From: Druceiella hillmani
Lineage: Eukaryota > Arthropoda > Insecta > Lepidoptera > Hepialidae
Reading direction: 5' to 3'
Length of the DNA: 64,000 bases
Assembly (NCBI GenBank): GCA_039881145.1
Contig: JAYKKI010000008.1
Coordinates: 29,184,501-29,248,500, forward strand
The notes beneath the pieces are model-generated. The model saw only the letters and a list, made by a program, of their open reading frames with translations. It searched no databases and was not told the DNA's origin. Within the stretch, counting starts at the first letter, position 1. Every line of letters starts with the position of its first letter. The position numbers were made by a program, and so were the translations under genes. This document shows, piece by piece, positions 24,200-34,734 of this stretch.

Positions 24200-25585
24200 G
24201 GCCATGCCACTCAGTATGATACTGAGGAATTGGAATCCAAAGTTCAATGTCATAATCTCTGCTTGGAACCTAAAATACTAATTTATAAACAGCAAGTTCT
24301 CAAGTATTATGATATAAGAGACAGTAACCCGACAGCATGAATAGGAACCTGAAGTTCAGGGTCATATTTTAAATCAAAAGTACTTATATGAAAACAGTAG
24401 ATCCTCAACTCTAACGGTTTAAGTAGACAATATCCCCACAACCTAAGAATAAGGAGTTGAAACCCATAGTTCAGTGATAAAGAACCTGCTTGAGATTAAA
24501 AATACTCATTTAAACACAGCATATCTTCAAGTTTCACCAGGGATTTCTCAAGCGGGGATTTCTCCTGCAGAAACAAAACAGGATTTGCAACCCAAAGTTC
24601 GATATCAGAGTTTCTACTTGAAGCCCCCTATACTAATATAAAACAGCCGATCTTTAAGCCTCACATTTTTAGCAGGCAGTATCACCACAGTTTCAAGACT
24701 GAGAAGTTGGAACCCAATGTTCAGTGGCAATCTCTACCTGAAATCCACAATACTAATTTAAAAACAGCAGTTTATCTATTCTCACTGTTTAGGCTGGCAA
24801 TATTCTTGACGCATCAAAACTGAGAAGTCGGAACCGGGAGTTTAGTGACAAAGTCTATGTTCGAGACTCACAATGTTAATTCAAAAATAAAAGATCTTTA
24901 AGTTTCATGATTTAGACCAGCAATACACCAACAAGATCAGGATATATGAATCAAACATTAAAATTATATTATGTCTACCCGTATATACTTACCTACCTAT
25001 TTACCCTGTTATTTTTTGCTACGTCAAGACAAATGAAACGAGTCCATGCTCGATGACTTTACTCCTCATCATTGAGACAGACAGTACTCCTACAAAATCA
25101 GGACTGAGGAATTGGAACCTTTCTGCTTGAGATCCACAATACTTATTTAAAAACATCAGTTCCTCAAGACTTACGATTTAAGCAGTACCCCCCAAGCCAT
25201 CAAGACTAAAAATTATTACCTGGAATTTAATGGCACAGCCTCTGCTTAAGGCCCACAATACTAACATAAAAATCTTCAAATTTCACAATTTAAGCGAGCA
25301 ACTCGTCAATCTTGAAAGTATTCACGCCTCAAGAGTGAGGAGTTGGAACCCGAGGCTTAGTGCCATAGTATTTTCTTGAGACCTAAAATACTAGTTTAAA
25401 AACAGCAAATTCTTCAAAGGTTCACAGTTTAGACAAGCAGTACCCCTGAAATATCAAGAGTAGGGAATTGGAACGCGAAGTTCGGCTACAGAGTCTCAGC
25501 TTGAGATCCACAACACTAACTTAAAAACAGCAGATTCGAAGGTAACACTGTTTAGACAATTCTCAAGAGTCGCATTTACGATATT
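24200..25585 (+). repeat. Diverged tandem array of about ten ~120-bp units, each with an internal inverted repeat
   Basis: A recurring block, (A/T)TTGGAACCCAAAGTTCAGTG-like, starts at about 24228, 24341, 24456, 24585, 24707, 24827, 25110, 25211, 25341 and 25467, a spacing of 100-130 bp. One gap (about 24940-25085) is filled by unrelated sequence. Each unit then has TCTCTGCTTGAGATCCACAA, ACTAATTTAAAAACAGCAG, GATCTTCAAGTTTCAC and a CAGTACCCCCAC-like tract. CTTGAGATC and GATCTTCAAG can pair, giving a stem with a ~25-base loop. The identity between units is low, so the array is old. The same unit recurs inverted at 41862-42460. Confidence 0.85.
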
Positions 25586-27637
25586 TCCGCTATTTTTTTA
25601 TGTTATCTCGCTAAATAAGTAGGGTACAACCTGCGCATGTCCGGGTAAGGCCTATAACAGATCACCAAATTAAAAGATTTTTCATCTAGGTTTCTTTCGA
25701 TATTCCACACTAAATACTAGTTCAATGATGCTGTTCTTTCAATGTTGTGGTTTATTATTTTTCGCTAACTTCTTCGTATTGCACTCTGTACCTAAAATTG
25801 ATATCGAGCATGATTAGCTCTATGACTCTCAGGGTTACTCTGAAAATGTTAGCGTTTCTTTGGGTTAGATTTCAGATAGATCCGTAATATAATCTTCTTC
25901 GATACGTTAGTTAATTCAGCAAAATCAGCATAACTCAAGCCGATTTTTTTTGTTTAATTCCGAAGTTTGGTATTATTTATCAATGTGTAATTCGTACCTG
26001 AGACAGACACATTCATTTAAGCTTTCGATAACTCCGCTTTCTACAGAAATCCGCTGATTATTGGATATTATTTCTGTTTTCAGTTTATAGAGGTTCATTT
26101 ACAGGCCCACATTTTTATCAACTTCGTTTAGTTCATATGACATTGTAAAAAGTTCGTTTGGGTCACTGTTTATTACAACGGTTTCCCAAACAGTGATTAC
26201 TGGACTCAAAGAAGAGTTAAGGCACTCTAGTCGAAGAAGAGTCTTTTTCTTTTTAATGACAGCTCGCTGAAAACATATTTCAGTGCCAGAATGGTTTGGA
26301 TCTACCTACATAAGGCAGAATTCACAGGGAATATCCCTGTCTCTCAGCTCATTATTTATTATTCATGGTCATCTCGAAATGAAACAAAGATGTCCGCGCT
26401 TGTTTGTAAATAATATAAATATTTCTTCACATTACCTGAAGGACCAAATGAATATTTTATGCCATAGATTAATTTTAACTGGGGGACAAAAAGCGCTCAT
26501 TTTTAAGATCGTCTCCGCCGATAGATTTTTTAATCTGTTCACACTATATAATTAATTCACTTTCTGGGTTTACATGCCACATTTACAGAATCCCTAATTT
26601 TTAATTATAGATTAATAATGACAAATTGAAGTCGTGTAAGTGTACATAAAAGTACATACATTAAAACTTTGGTACAATATTAAGTACATTTATATTTTAT
26701 ATCTCGGAAAGAAAAACGGAACCCTTATAAAATCACATGCATGTCAGTTTATTTAGCATAGCCGACTTTCTCAAAAGTCATTTGACACACAAACTTGAAA
26801 TTTCATATAATGATAGTATATATTAAGATTATGAATTATTTTGCATTAGCTAACAGAAAGTCGTTTATATTTTTGTCAGTTTTACAATTTGTAGTAAATA
26901 ATGAATGAAATAAAAGTAATGAACGAAAATTATGGAAAAGCAAATTTGATAGAATCTAACTTTAGATTAATTGAATATTTATGTTAAATGTTATACTTTT
27001 TGACAAAATTTACGATAATGTTACGCCTGTATAAGATGTATTAGGCAATTTATTAACACGGTGGAAAATAACATTGACTGTTGTAAATCATTTAACAGAC
27101 ACTCTTTGTGCACTCAAAAGTTTAAACTTCTCTGTGTAACGTAGTATGAGTTTCGCTTGTACTTGACAGATGTTTTCGGAGTCAAAGTTACATAAATTTG
27201 AAACTGAATAAAAATTGCAGATTGTCAAACATTTTTCTTTCGATAAAGTTCAAGTAATAAAAATTGTGTTACCTTAATTAAAAAAAATTCTGCAGTGAAT
27301 CAAATCAAGGTACATTTTGTGTTCATTTATATTATTGATTAAATGATTTCTTTCAGTTTAATGATTAGAAGTACCACAACTAGTTTTAGCCAGGAAACAA
27401 ATGTTTTTGAATATTTAAATAAATGAGATCGCCTTATTCTTTTTTAACGTGAAAACGTTTATAAAAAGGCTTCCACACCAAAAGTCCCGCCACAGTTAGC
27501 GATGAAACGCTTTTGTTTTCCACTTTTATACCTTTATATCTCGTGACTCGAGGACTCTGTAGAGCAAAGTGGTGTATATATCCTGAAAATAGACCACAAC
27601 ACGTTGCATGTTGTACCTGTTACCTGTTTGCACGTGG

Positions 27638-27665
27638 CGTAAGCGTACGCCATCGTGCGCTTACG
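27638..27665. repeat. Hairpin in a CpG-rich patch
   Basis: CGTAAGCG (27638-27645) and CGCTTACG (27658-27665) are perfect complements around a 12-base loop. The palindrome GCGTACGC (27643-27650) overlaps the left arm. CpG is unusually frequent locally. Confidence 0.6.
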
Positions 27666-28081
27666 TAATCATCTGAAAAAAGAGGTGGTGGGAGATTCAC
27701 TCTGCGCTACCAAAGAATGAGTTATAACTCCACAACGAAAAAAGTAAGGCGAGTTATTTGTACGTCGTCATATAGTTATTGAGGTGCTCTAAAAAGTATG
27801 CTAAGCCGAAAAACATCAAGTTATAAAGTAAAACATTATACTGAGTGATATTTTGCAAAACTTTCTAAAATTTTAAGTAATTCCGTGCAATTACGAAAGT
27901 AGAAAAAAAATTAATTAAATATTAACAATTTTGTTTGTTAAATGCTAAGCCTAGAAACTGAGGAGACAAGTTTTTACAAAATTTTAACGAATTTCGAACT
28001 TCTTGTATAGTCAGGTAATTAGTTAGAAGGTTGTTACGTACGTATTAAAAAAAGGGTAGTTAATAAAAACAATTATTTTTA

Positions 28082-28117
28082 TTTGATTAAAGCAACAACA
28101 TAAGTTGTTTAATCAAA
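28082..28117. repeat. Hairpin with one bulge
   Basis: TTTGATTAAAGCAAC pairs with GTTGTTTAATCAAA except for one bulged G; the loop is AACATAA. Confidence 0.6.
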
Positions 28118-28226
28118 TTTAATCTTTAGGAACAAAAGAAATTAGCTTCCGGCAATTTATAACATAAGTAAATAGCGATGGAAAAATATACTGCGAAAAA
28201 TGATTGAAATTGTCTTTATTCTTTAA

Positions 28227-28230
<4 letters not shown>

Positions 28231-28271
<41 letters not shown>
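28231..28271. repeat. (TA)n microsatellite
   Basis: About 41 bp of AT repeat. Confidence 0.95.
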
Positions 28272-28274
<3 letters not shown>

Positions 28275-28696
28275 CTATCTTTAAATTGTAAGAATGTAGA
28301 AAAAAGATACCTAAGATTTGTAAATACATTTATAAACCTAAAAACAGACCTGTTTTTCTCTGCGCGCAGTAAAATAAAGTAATTTAATCACCCGAAACGA
28401 AGGCATGAATTCAAATAGGCTCGTTTTTTCGTGTATTTCTTAATATAGAAGAGAATACTGATTTCACAAAAGAATCACAAAGGTTCATAAGAGAACGAGA
28501 TGAAAATTTACATAATAAAACAGTTTAAATTACTCTTCATTAAACATTAATATTGTAGCTATCACCTAACCAATTATTTATTTAAAACTAATTTATTTAA
28601 AATGATTCTGTTTCGTGTCCAATCACATTTTCATTCAAAATAGAAATATAATACATTAAAGGTACTATGTGCCACATATATAATAAACTTAATCGT

Positions 28697-28865
28697 TGAA
28701 TATATTTGGCGTTAATTTATTAGAAATTCATTATTCACAATTATATGAAACTACTAATTGCCCACTTGAAGATGTTGTAATACAACGAAATCTAGGCCGC
28801 GATACAGAACTTAAATAAAATATAAATAATACAACTTCACGTAGTTTCATTTAATTATAAACTTA
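28697..28865. repeat. Penelope-like foldback copy with hammerhead-like core (copy B)
   Basis: The left half (28697-28759) is the tail of the repeat in minus orientation (GAATATATTTGGCGTTAATT onward). It is joined at about 28760 to a plus-oriented half: GCCCAC, TTGAAGA, the stem GTTGT-AAT-ACAAC, GAAA, CTAGG, then CCGCG, and the tail ending CACGTAGTTTCATTTAATTA. Relative to the consensus the core has C-to-T at its first base and the GTGG strand reads GCGA. The head-to-head arrangement resembles copy D at 51.5 kb. Confidence 0.65.
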
Positions 28866-29410
28866 ATCATTATGCTTTAAAATAAGCTCAGAAAATTTTC
28901 AAAAAATGTATGTAGTAATCGGTAATTAAATTGAAATTAAAATTGACAAATTTAAGACTATGTCGATATTATACTGCTACTCGAAATATTAAAATGATAC
29001 ATTATTAAGTTTTTTATAACTTATATAAAACATTTTCACGATAGATTTATAAGGCACAAACCAATCTTGACGAGTCTTGACATATTTACTAAAGAAATTC
29101 TTTCAGTTCGATATATGGGCGTATCTTTAACTTCAAGTTTTCTTCAGAACTTAAATTAAAAATAATACTTTTAAATTACATACAAAAAAAAACAATGATA
29201 GTTGTTTTTTTATATTGGGCAGAAACGTTACGCTCCATCACAGTACTAGGTACGGTACTGACAAAGGCACTGCGCCGGTATACCGTCGCCGTGCCGTCCA
29301 GATGTTAAGAAACTAAAGAAGCCAATTTAAATTCTTAGATTATTTTTATGCTACCTGTTAGAGCGTGACTTCAACCGGTGATAAAATATTATTATATTTC
29401 AATTGTATTC

Positions 29411-29436
29411 GTAATATTTAAGGCCTTAAATATTAC
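29411..29436. repeat. Perfect 26-bp palindrome
   Basis: GTAATATTTAAGG is followed directly by its exact reverse complement. The block ATTGTATTCGTAATATTTAAG is then repeated about 37 bp downstream of its first copy. The function is unknown. Confidence 0.8.
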
Positions 29437-29746
29437 TATTGTATTCGTAATATTTAAGGCGTACATACAAATAAGCAGGCCAGCGCTAATACCATACTTA
29501 TGCGATTTTAAAAAGTAAAATGTTTGCATGGGTTCTTTAAAGGCTTCATCATAGAATCTGAAAAGTTATCTACTAAACAATCTGGAAAAGTATTTTAATT
29601 CCCAGCAGTTCGCGTAAAGAAAAACATTTAATTTCTTATTTCTTAAAGAAAAAATAAAGGCACTTTTTTCCACCAACGTAATTAATGTAATAATATCTTA
29701 TTAAATTATCTTTTTAGGTACGTTAAAGATAAATTTTAAAAAAATT

Positions 29747-29905
29747 TAACCGATTTCAAATAACCACCGAATAAGAAGCACATTAAAAATAACAAAATAA
29801 TTAAAATACGAATATTTAGTTGACAGTTTTGCAGTACAATATCGTTTCCAAACATAAATAAATTTAACTACTAGAGATTTTTGGAATCGGTGCCAAATCG
29901 ACGCT
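29747..29905. repeat. Dispersed repeat, copy 1 (partner at 52020-52245)
   Basis: Shares with 52020-52175 the ordered blocks TTCAAATAAC, CACCGAATAAGAA or AACCGAATAAGAA, an AATATCGTTTCC block, AACATAAATAAATTT or TATAAATAAATTCG, and a TTTTTGGAATCGGTGCCAAATCG-type end. It lacks coding capacity. A non-autonomous element is likely. Confidence 0.7.
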
Positions 29906-30902
29906 TTTCTTCTCTCTCCCCTATATGTATACTCACACACATAGATGAGTGCTACATCTCACTTGTCACCGTCTCGATAAATACCGGAAATTTGAGATAA
30001 AATACACAAAAAATACAGTTGAATTGAGAACCTCCTCCTTTTGTGATGTCAGTTAAAGATTATGTGACAGACGCCGCGGTAATTACACGGAATTTTGCTT
30101 CGCATTACGTCTCCTGCTTGCTAACATACACATATGGCACTAAAATTCGTGTAAATGTGTAACGCCTGTGAATTTTTGTCATTACGGTACCAGTTTCCTA
30201 GCACCAGCATCCGATACTGTGCCAAAGTGCCCTATTGATATATGCTTGACGTCCACCTTGAGTTCAGTAGTATATAACGTAGTGCTCATACATTATTAGT
30301 TTTAACTTGCCGTGGTTTCGCTGTATTCTTAAAAAATCGATTGTACAAATTATTAAATATTTTAACAATCAATCAGCAACCATGCCTGCTACATTCGGTG
30401 CTATTACCTAACGAGATTATCATTTGAATAATACGTGTGTTGCGAATAACACGTGATATAACATTTATTAGGTATCGAATACCTATCAGTTCTTTGTTGA
30501 ACCTGAATTGATAATTTCAATTTAAAGAAAAATAATCGTCAGCATTTTACTGTTAATGGAAAAATAATATAAACTAAAGCAGAAAAGCAATTTTTAAATC
30601 ATTTACATTTCCCTCTACCTACTTGTTATATTGCTAAATAAGTAAATTTCATAAACATAGACATCAGTATCAAACTTTACTATTATTGTTAAAATACTTT
30701 TAAGTATTTAACTTAAACTAGAAGTTTAGAATTAATATCTCGATGACGGTACCTGTTTCTTAGCATCGACATCCTGGACAGCACCGGCGTCCTAATAGCA
30801 GTCTGATTATCGAAAACATAGTTTCTCCTAATATTTGGCAGCTGGAAAAGCAATAATACTAATCTCGAATTTAAATTTAATTATGAAATTGACGCGTATA
30901 TA

Positions 30903-30928
30903 CACACATACACATATACATATATATA

Positions 30929-30972
<44 letters not shown>
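30903..30972. repeat. (TA)n microsatellite
   Basis: About 70 bp of TA-rich repeat immediately upstream of the LINE fragment. Confidence 0.93.
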
Positions 30973-30976
<4 letters not shown>

Positions 30977-31245
30977 AAAGAGGCGTTGAATCGGCCATAC
31001 GTTACGAAAGGCTGACGAAGCCATCGAGAAGGCAGTCCTCGACTGGAACCCAAGGAGCGAGACGACGTGGCCGACCAAGAAAGACCTAGCAGATAACGAT
31101 CCAGGAAGAAACAAAGACAGCTGGAAAGACCTGGAGAGAGGTTAAGCAAATGGCCGCTGACCGCACCAAATGGAGAAATTTTACGTCTGCCCCTATGCTC
31201 CGACCGGAGCGGCGAGAACTGATGATGAAGATGATATTGATGATA
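30973..31245 (+). pseudogene. LINE reverse transcriptase C-terminal fragment with GAT-type 3' tail
   Basis: The plus strand encodes, with one stop and a frame change, GARRRGRPRKT, then (after a TAG) ITIQEETKTAGKTW and REVKQMAADRTKWRNFTSA. This is the well-known C-terminal end of RTE-like or related endonuclease-RT LINEs (RGRPR-xTW ... DRxxWR). It ends with a short GAT-rich tail (CTGATGATGAAGATGAT, 31219-31245), common for such elements. The region is clearly richer in GC than its surroundings. Only the last ~85 codons remain, so it is a 5'-truncated insertion. Confidence 0.82.
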
Positions 31246-31251
31246 GAATAA

Positions 31252-31400
31252 AAGTTCACAAGTTTTTATTCACAACTAAATGAAACTAAGTGATGCTTTA
31301 TTATTCCTACTTTATTTAAATTATTAACCACGACCTGGGTTTCGTTGTATGACAAATCTTTAGGTGGGCAATTTGTAAAGATTTTTCAAAATCGTCGACC
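31252..31400 (-). repeat. Penelope-like repeat with mutated hammerhead-like core (copy C)
   Basis: On the minus strand from about 31376: GCCCAC, CTAAAGA (consensus CTGAAGA), a shortened helix II region (TTTGTCATACAAC), GAAA, CCCAGG, TC, GTGG, then the tail with a GTTTCATTTAGTTGTG end at about 31270. The G-to-A change in the core would abolish activity in a hammerhead. The segment 31376-31400 may contain a trace of the opposite half. Confidence 0.6.
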
Positions 31401-31462
31401 TCTAGATTCTTACACATAGTCATAAATAGTTCTTCAATTAGACTAAATAAAATGTTTTTATG

Positions 31463-31944
<482 letters not shown>

Positions 31945-31961
31945 TCTCCCCCCCCCCCTCC
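31945..31961 (-). promoter_or_regulatory. Polypurine tract of the Gypsy element
   Basis: On the minus strand, 17 purines (GGAGGGGGGGGGGGAGA) lie immediately upstream of the 3' LTR, exactly where plus-strand DNA synthesis is primed in LTR retroelements. Confidence 0.9.
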
Positions 31962-31980
31962 ATAGGTAATTATCAAAATT

Positions 31981-34330
31981 TTAACGTATTACTACCACTG
32001 GAACGAGTTTTGTTATGTGGAAAAGGTTTGACTGTACCTTTTTGTGTCCCGTGTTTACTTTGTAAATTGAATTAGATATTTTCTCTATAATTTGATATGG
32101 ACCAATTTTCAACTCATCTAGTTTTTTTCGGTTTAACCGATTTCCGTTTTCAACATATACTGAATCTCCGACTTCAAATTCATAATTTTTTCTGTTTTTA
32201 TCAAATCTTTTTTTATTATAATTATGTGATTTTATACTATTTTCTAAGGCAATCTTCCGGTCTCGTATTAAATGTTGATTCTGTAATTTATTTTGTTTCA
32301 GTTCGTTTGGTAGAATGTCCACACTTTTTCCCTGCAGTAAATATTTTGGGGAGAACCCTGTCACATTATGTTCGGTTTCGTTATATTTGTTTATGCATTC
32401 GTGAGCAATGGTAGTCCAAGCGATCTTATCTCTTTTTTCATTAATTTTACAACGAATTTTATTAACCAATGTTTGGTTTAATCTTTCGTTCAATCCATTA
32501 GAAAATGGTGCATTTACTGCAGTGAACACTATATGTATACCTTCCTTTTCTAAAAAATACTTAAATTCTTTTGAATTTATACCCGGATATTGGTCTGACA
32601 GAATCAAGTCTATTTTATAATCTTGTGTTACTCTTTGGACTAGTTTTATAAAGTCGTTTGCATTCTGAGTTTTGGATATCAAAATGTAGGCGTAACGAGT
32701 GAAGTGATCTACTAGAAGATGTAAATTCGTTTTTGTTGAACCAGCACCACCAAATCCACCTATGGTATCTATAGACACTATTTCGAACGGATGTGTGGCT
32801 GGTCCTAAGTGAGACATTAGTCCAAACTTGTATGCTCCTCTTGATTTATTTTTTATACAAACGTCACAGTTTTCGCATATTTTTTTTATGTTGTCTAATA
32901 AATGTTTAGCTTGATAAAAGGGTTTTATTTTTTTTTCTACTTGTTGTTTTCCTATGTGGCAATAGTAGTGATGAACTTGTTTTATAATATGTTTACTAAA
33001 GTCTTCAGTTAGTATAATCTTTTCATGTTTTCCAATCTTTTTATAATATATATTATTTTTATAAATAAGTTTATTTATATTCTCTTTTATATCTTCGTTT
33101 TTATTTTGATCTTGTTGTATATCTTCTATTTTGATAAAATTAACTACTTTTAAACTACTTTCTTCATTTTCATCTGGTTCTAACACTGGGTTTCTGCTTA
33201 AGGTATCTGCCTCTATATTATATTTTCCCGGAGAATATATTATTTTAAAATTGAATTGCGACAAATAAAACGTAAGATCTCCCAGTTCTTCATCCGTTCT
33301 GGCTTTTATATTTATTTTTTCTAAGGGTTTGTGATCTGAAAAAACCGTGAATGTGTTTCCTATAAGCCAATGTTGCCAGTATTTAACCGCCTCTTTTATA
33401 GCCAGACACTCAAGATATATAGCTTTTCTCTGTTTTTGGGAATTGTTTAATTTTTTGGAAAAATATGCGCAAGGTGCAAAGTTACATTTCGTGAATTTTA
33501 ATTTAAACCCTTCTTTTAAGATTGCTTCCAATAAGAAGCATAAGTGTTCTATATGTTTCTCAAACGTTTCTGAAAATACTAAAATATCATCTATGTAATT
33601 AACAGTAAAATCTGACAATTTATGCTTTCTTATAATACTACTCAGGATTCTCTGAAAAATGGCGGGCGAAGTTTTTAAGCCAAAAGGTAAACATGTTCAC
33701 TGATAGTGTGCATTCTGGGTAACAAATGCAGTTTTTTTTCTATCTTCAATCTTAAGAGGTATGGACCAAAACGCCGAGTTCACATCAAGTGTTGAAAAAA
33801 ATTTACATTTCCTCGTTTTTATCATTAAATCCTCGATTAGAGGAAACGGTTGCGATTGGGGAACTACAATCTTATTCAATTCTCGAAAATCTATTGAAAG
33901 CCTTGATCTTCTTCCTTCTTCTTTTTTAAATGCTAGTGTTACCGGAGCCGCAAAAGGGCTATATGATTCCTCGATTAAATTATTTTCTAGTAGTTTTGAT
34001 ATTTGATGTTCAATTTCTTTCATGTCCTCAATAGAGCACCTATATGGTCTCTTACTGCAGTACTTATCTATCAACAGATCAATATGTGCTTCGTAACCTT
34101 TTACTGTACCTATATCATATTTATCTTTAGCGAAAATTGAATTATATTTGCATATCAATTGATCAATATCAGATCTTTTTTTATGATCTAAATGATTTAT
34201 CGTAATATCAAAATCATTGACCCTTATATTTTCATTAAAGTTTATTTCATATTCGTGAATAATAACTTGTTTTTCATTTTTCCCTATGTCCACTACCTGT
34301 ACTGCCAGGAATTTGTTTTGTGATTATAGG
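31981..34330 (-). pseudogene. Gypsy pol pseudogene: RT, RNase H, integrase
   Basis: RT runs from about 34310. The fingers/palm blocks AFKKEEGRRSRLSIDFRELN and FSTLDVNSAFWSIPL (first catalytic Asp) are followed by an in-frame TGA at 33697-33699, in a position where Trp is usual. The frame then stays open to 31981. YIDD (about 33590) is the catalytic RT box. At about 33470 the frame jumps from KFTKCNFA straight into AYFSKKLNNSQ, so the RT thumb/connection and the first part of RNase H are missing in frame. RNase H resumes with FSDHKPLEK and NIEADTLSRN. Integrase has an HH-CC zinc-binding region (CENCDVC), the triad Asp in VSIDTIGG, Asp in LILSDQYPG and Glu in NGLNERLNQ, and a C-terminal LKIGPYQI (GPY/F module). 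No chromodomain is seen. Confidence 0.93.
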
Positions 34331-34690
34331 TTGTTTTTCTTTGTTTTTTTATGTATTTTGTCTTATTGTTATTGTTGTGGATATTTTGCATGATTTCTAA
34401 ATTCTCATTTTGAGTTAATTTAAATTTTTGTATACAATCTAATCCAACTAGAAAATTATAGTCGAAGTTTTCTTCATCTATAACAAAAATATCAACATGT
34501 TTTTCAATTTCAAAAATTTTTAGTTTTAAAGTTACCATTCCTATTGATTTTTTTACGCCATTAATTGTTTTCAAACCTGCTTTTTTATAATGAGTTGGTA
34601 TTTTTTTTAAAGATAATAACCTTGAATTTATTAAGGACACATTGGATCCTGAATCATAGATTCCTGATGTTTCTAAAATGTCATTTATTA
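34293..34690 (-). pseudogene. Gypsy aspartic protease domain
   Basis: The frame is open from about 34690, contains the active-site YDSGSNVSLINS (about 34655-34620) and continues with ENFDYNFLVGLDCIQKF, the retropepsin flap-to-C-terminal region. The second conserved hydrophobic-Gly block (LVGLD) is present. Upstream, a 12-bp unit encoding LLIN is duplicated. The frame ends at 34293-34295 and RT continues in another frame, so a frameshift lies near 34300. Whether this is a natural programmed shift or a mutation cannot be told from one copy. Confidence 0.88.
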
Positions 34691-34734
34691 GTAAATTTAT
34701 TAGTAATTTTCATTAATGGCGGCACTACCAGTTT

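Larger units (their letters stand above)
25586..28696. other. No recognisable gene
   Basis: Unremarkable AT-rich sequence except for hairpins near 27.64 and 28.08 kb and a short (TA)n tract. The 90-codon frame at 26283-26555 (+) has no recognisable motif. A 29-bp block at 27021-27049 is shared with 53481-53509. Confidence 0.55.

Noticed and set aside
24200..25585. CRISPR array
   Set aside because: Units are diverged along their whole length with no identical short repeat and unique spacer alternation, and the DNA is eukaryotic.
26283..26555. 90-codon frame as a small protein gene
   Set aside because: No recognisable domain or homologous block; length is compatible with chance in this amount of sequence.
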